In this document: one piece after another, positions 4,942 through 5,787 of the stretch
How positions within the stretch are numbered: position 1 is the stretch's first letter
How the letters are laid out: each line of letters begins with the position of its first letter
NCBI GenBank assembly: GCA_028290345.1
Contig: JAQGKB010000022.1
Location: 1 to 5,787 of the forward strand
Direction: 5' to 3'
Source of the DNA: Hyphomicrobiales bacterium
GTDB taxonomy: Bacteria; Pseudomonadota; Alphaproteobacteria; Rhizobiales; Devosiaceae
Length of the DNA: 5,787 nucleotides
Made by a program: the position numbers and the translations under genes
The notes under the pieces: generated by a model
Database searches by the model: none
The model's input: only the letters and a program-made list of their open reading frames with translations
What the model was told of the DNA's origin: nothing

Positions 4942-5787
4942 TCAGGCGGGCTGCAAGTTGAAGAGATGTGCCGCGCGTTCGACGATATGTCGTCCGATGG
5001 GGATTGCGGCGGTCGCGGCCGGCGATGGCGCGTTGCAGACATGGATGGTCCGCGCCGTCTCCCGGATCACAAAATCATGTAGCATGGTGCCATCCGTCGA
5101 TACGGCCTGAGCGCGAATGCCGGCGCGATGGGGTTTCAGATCTTCCAGCGTCAGTTCCGGGCAATAGCGCTGGCACAATTTCAGGTATCCCGATTTGTTC
5201 AGCGAGTTCCACATTTCGGCAATGCCGGATTGCAGATTGGCCTGGATCAAGCGCCGGAATCCTGAAAACCCGATCATCTCGCGCATGTCCCCGAGATTGA
5301 TATCTGTCAGCCGAAGGCCGTTGCGCGCAAAGGCCAGCACGGCGTTTGGTCCTACCGTGACGTAGCCGCCGATCATGCGCGTCAGATGCACGCCGAGGAA
5401 GGGCAGGGCGGGGTCGGGGATCGGGTAGATGAGGTGTTTGACGATATCGTCCTTGTCGGTCGCGAGGCGAAAATACTCGCCGCGAAATGGGATGATCTGA
5501 AAATCGAGTGCCAAGCCGCAAAGCGCGGCCATGCGATCCGCCATCATCCCGGCACAGACGATGAGGTGCCTGGCGGTGAAGGTGCGGCCGCGCGCTCCGA
5601 TTGTGACGCCGCCCGGCTCCTCGCGAATGGTGTCGACTTCCACGCCGGTTTGGACATCCTCACCGCGCTCCTTGACGACACTGGCCATGGCGCGGCTGAC
5701 TTGACCATAGTCCACAATGCCGGTGGTCGGCGTAAACAGGGCGCCGAGCCCTCGAATGCGCGGCTCCCGCCGCTGCAGCTCCCTGGC
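4942..5787 (-). CDS. lhgO: L-2-hydroxyglutarate oxidase, C-terminal part, cut by the right edge
   Basis: The frame is open from the window edge to a TGA at 4942-4944, giving 281 residues. The family is about 400 long, so roughly 120 N-terminal residues, including the FAD-binding GxGxxG, lie outside. The GTG at 5715 is internal: in-frame sequence before it reads on as family-like EPRIRGLGALFTPTTGIVDY. The enzyme is an FAD-dependent oxidoreductase of the DAO superfamily. It oxidises L-2-hydroxyglutarate to 2-oxoglutarate, removing a side product of central metabolism, and in studied bacteria passes electrons to the respiratory chain at the membrane. Supporting motifs are LIVCAGMMADRMA, IPFRGEYF, YPIPDPALPFLGVHLTR, GGYVTVGPNAVLAFAR and, near the end, HVCNAPSPAATAAIPIGRHI, which closes the FAD site. 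The gene converges with the small unknown gene across 45 bases. No disruption is seen in the visible part. Confidence 0.93.
   Translation of the reverse strand, partial: ARELQRREPRIRGLGALFTPTTGIVDYGQVSRAMASVVKERGEDVQTGVEVDTIREEPGGVTIGARGRTFTARHLIVCAGMMADRMAALCGLALDFQIIPFRGEYFRLATDKDDIVKHLIYPIPDPALPFLGVHLTRMIGGYVTVGPNAVLAFARNGLRLTDINLGDMREMIGFSGFRRLIQANLQSGIAEMWNSLNKSGYLKLCQRYCPELTLEDLKPHRAGIRAQAVSTDGTMLHDFVIRETARTIHVCNAPSPAATAAIPIGRHIVERAAHLFNLQPA

Noticed and set aside
4923..4951. Possible hairpin terminator between the small gene and lhgO
   Set aside because: Only 5-bp arms with 12- to 15-base loops can be formed (GCCTG/CAGGC or GCCCG/CGGGC), too weak to call.
5713..5715. GTG as the start codon of lhgO
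   Set aside because: In-frame sequence upstream continues the family's conserved region to the window edge, so this valine is internal.

Overview
This window looks like chromosomal DNA from a GC-rich alphaproteobacterium, probably Hyphomicrobiales or Sphingomonadales. The evidence is the strong G/C preference at third codon positions, the alphaproteobacterial character of the single-domain response regulator (FTTGY motif) and Crp-like regulator, and the forms of HrpB and L-2-hydroxyglutarate oxidase. The order is inferred, not shown. I see no transposase, integrase, phage gene, CRISPR array, tRNA or rRNA.

Layout from left to right. (1) Bases 3-344, plus strand: the C-terminal end of a protein I do not recognise, cut by the window edge. 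(2) Bases 387-2849, minus strand: a full-length DEAH-box helicase, HrpB, convergent with gene 1. A perfect 14-bp hairpin separates the two and touches the hrpB stop codon. (3) Bases 2850-3151: a divergent regulatory region containing a 7+7 dyad. (4) Bases 3152-3532, plus strand: a stand-alone receiver-domain response regulator. (5) A short hairpin, then bases 3562-4311, minus strand: a cysteine-free Crp/Fnr-family transcription factor. (6) Bases 4312-4605: a dense divergent intergenic region. It holds a phased direct repeat, an inverted repeat, a GC-rich 9-bp tandem repeat, two DnaA-box-like sequences and an AT-rich stretch. (7) Bases 4606-4896, plus strand: a small unknown protein with an uncertain start. 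(8) Bases 4942-5787, minus strand: the C-terminal two thirds of L-2-hydroxyglutarate oxidase (lhgO), running off the right edge.

The genes do not form one operon. They alternate as convergent and divergent single units, so the window is best read as independent housekeeping and regulatory genes: an RNA-helicase-like protein, a small signalling receiver, a Crp-like regulator and a metabolite-repair oxidase. The response regulator and the Crp-like regulator are convergent neighbours, and nothing shows they act together. No sensor kinase is present. I found no convincing new multi-gene system. The most interesting parts are the 4312-4605 intergenic region, with its small unknown gene, and the orphan response regulator.
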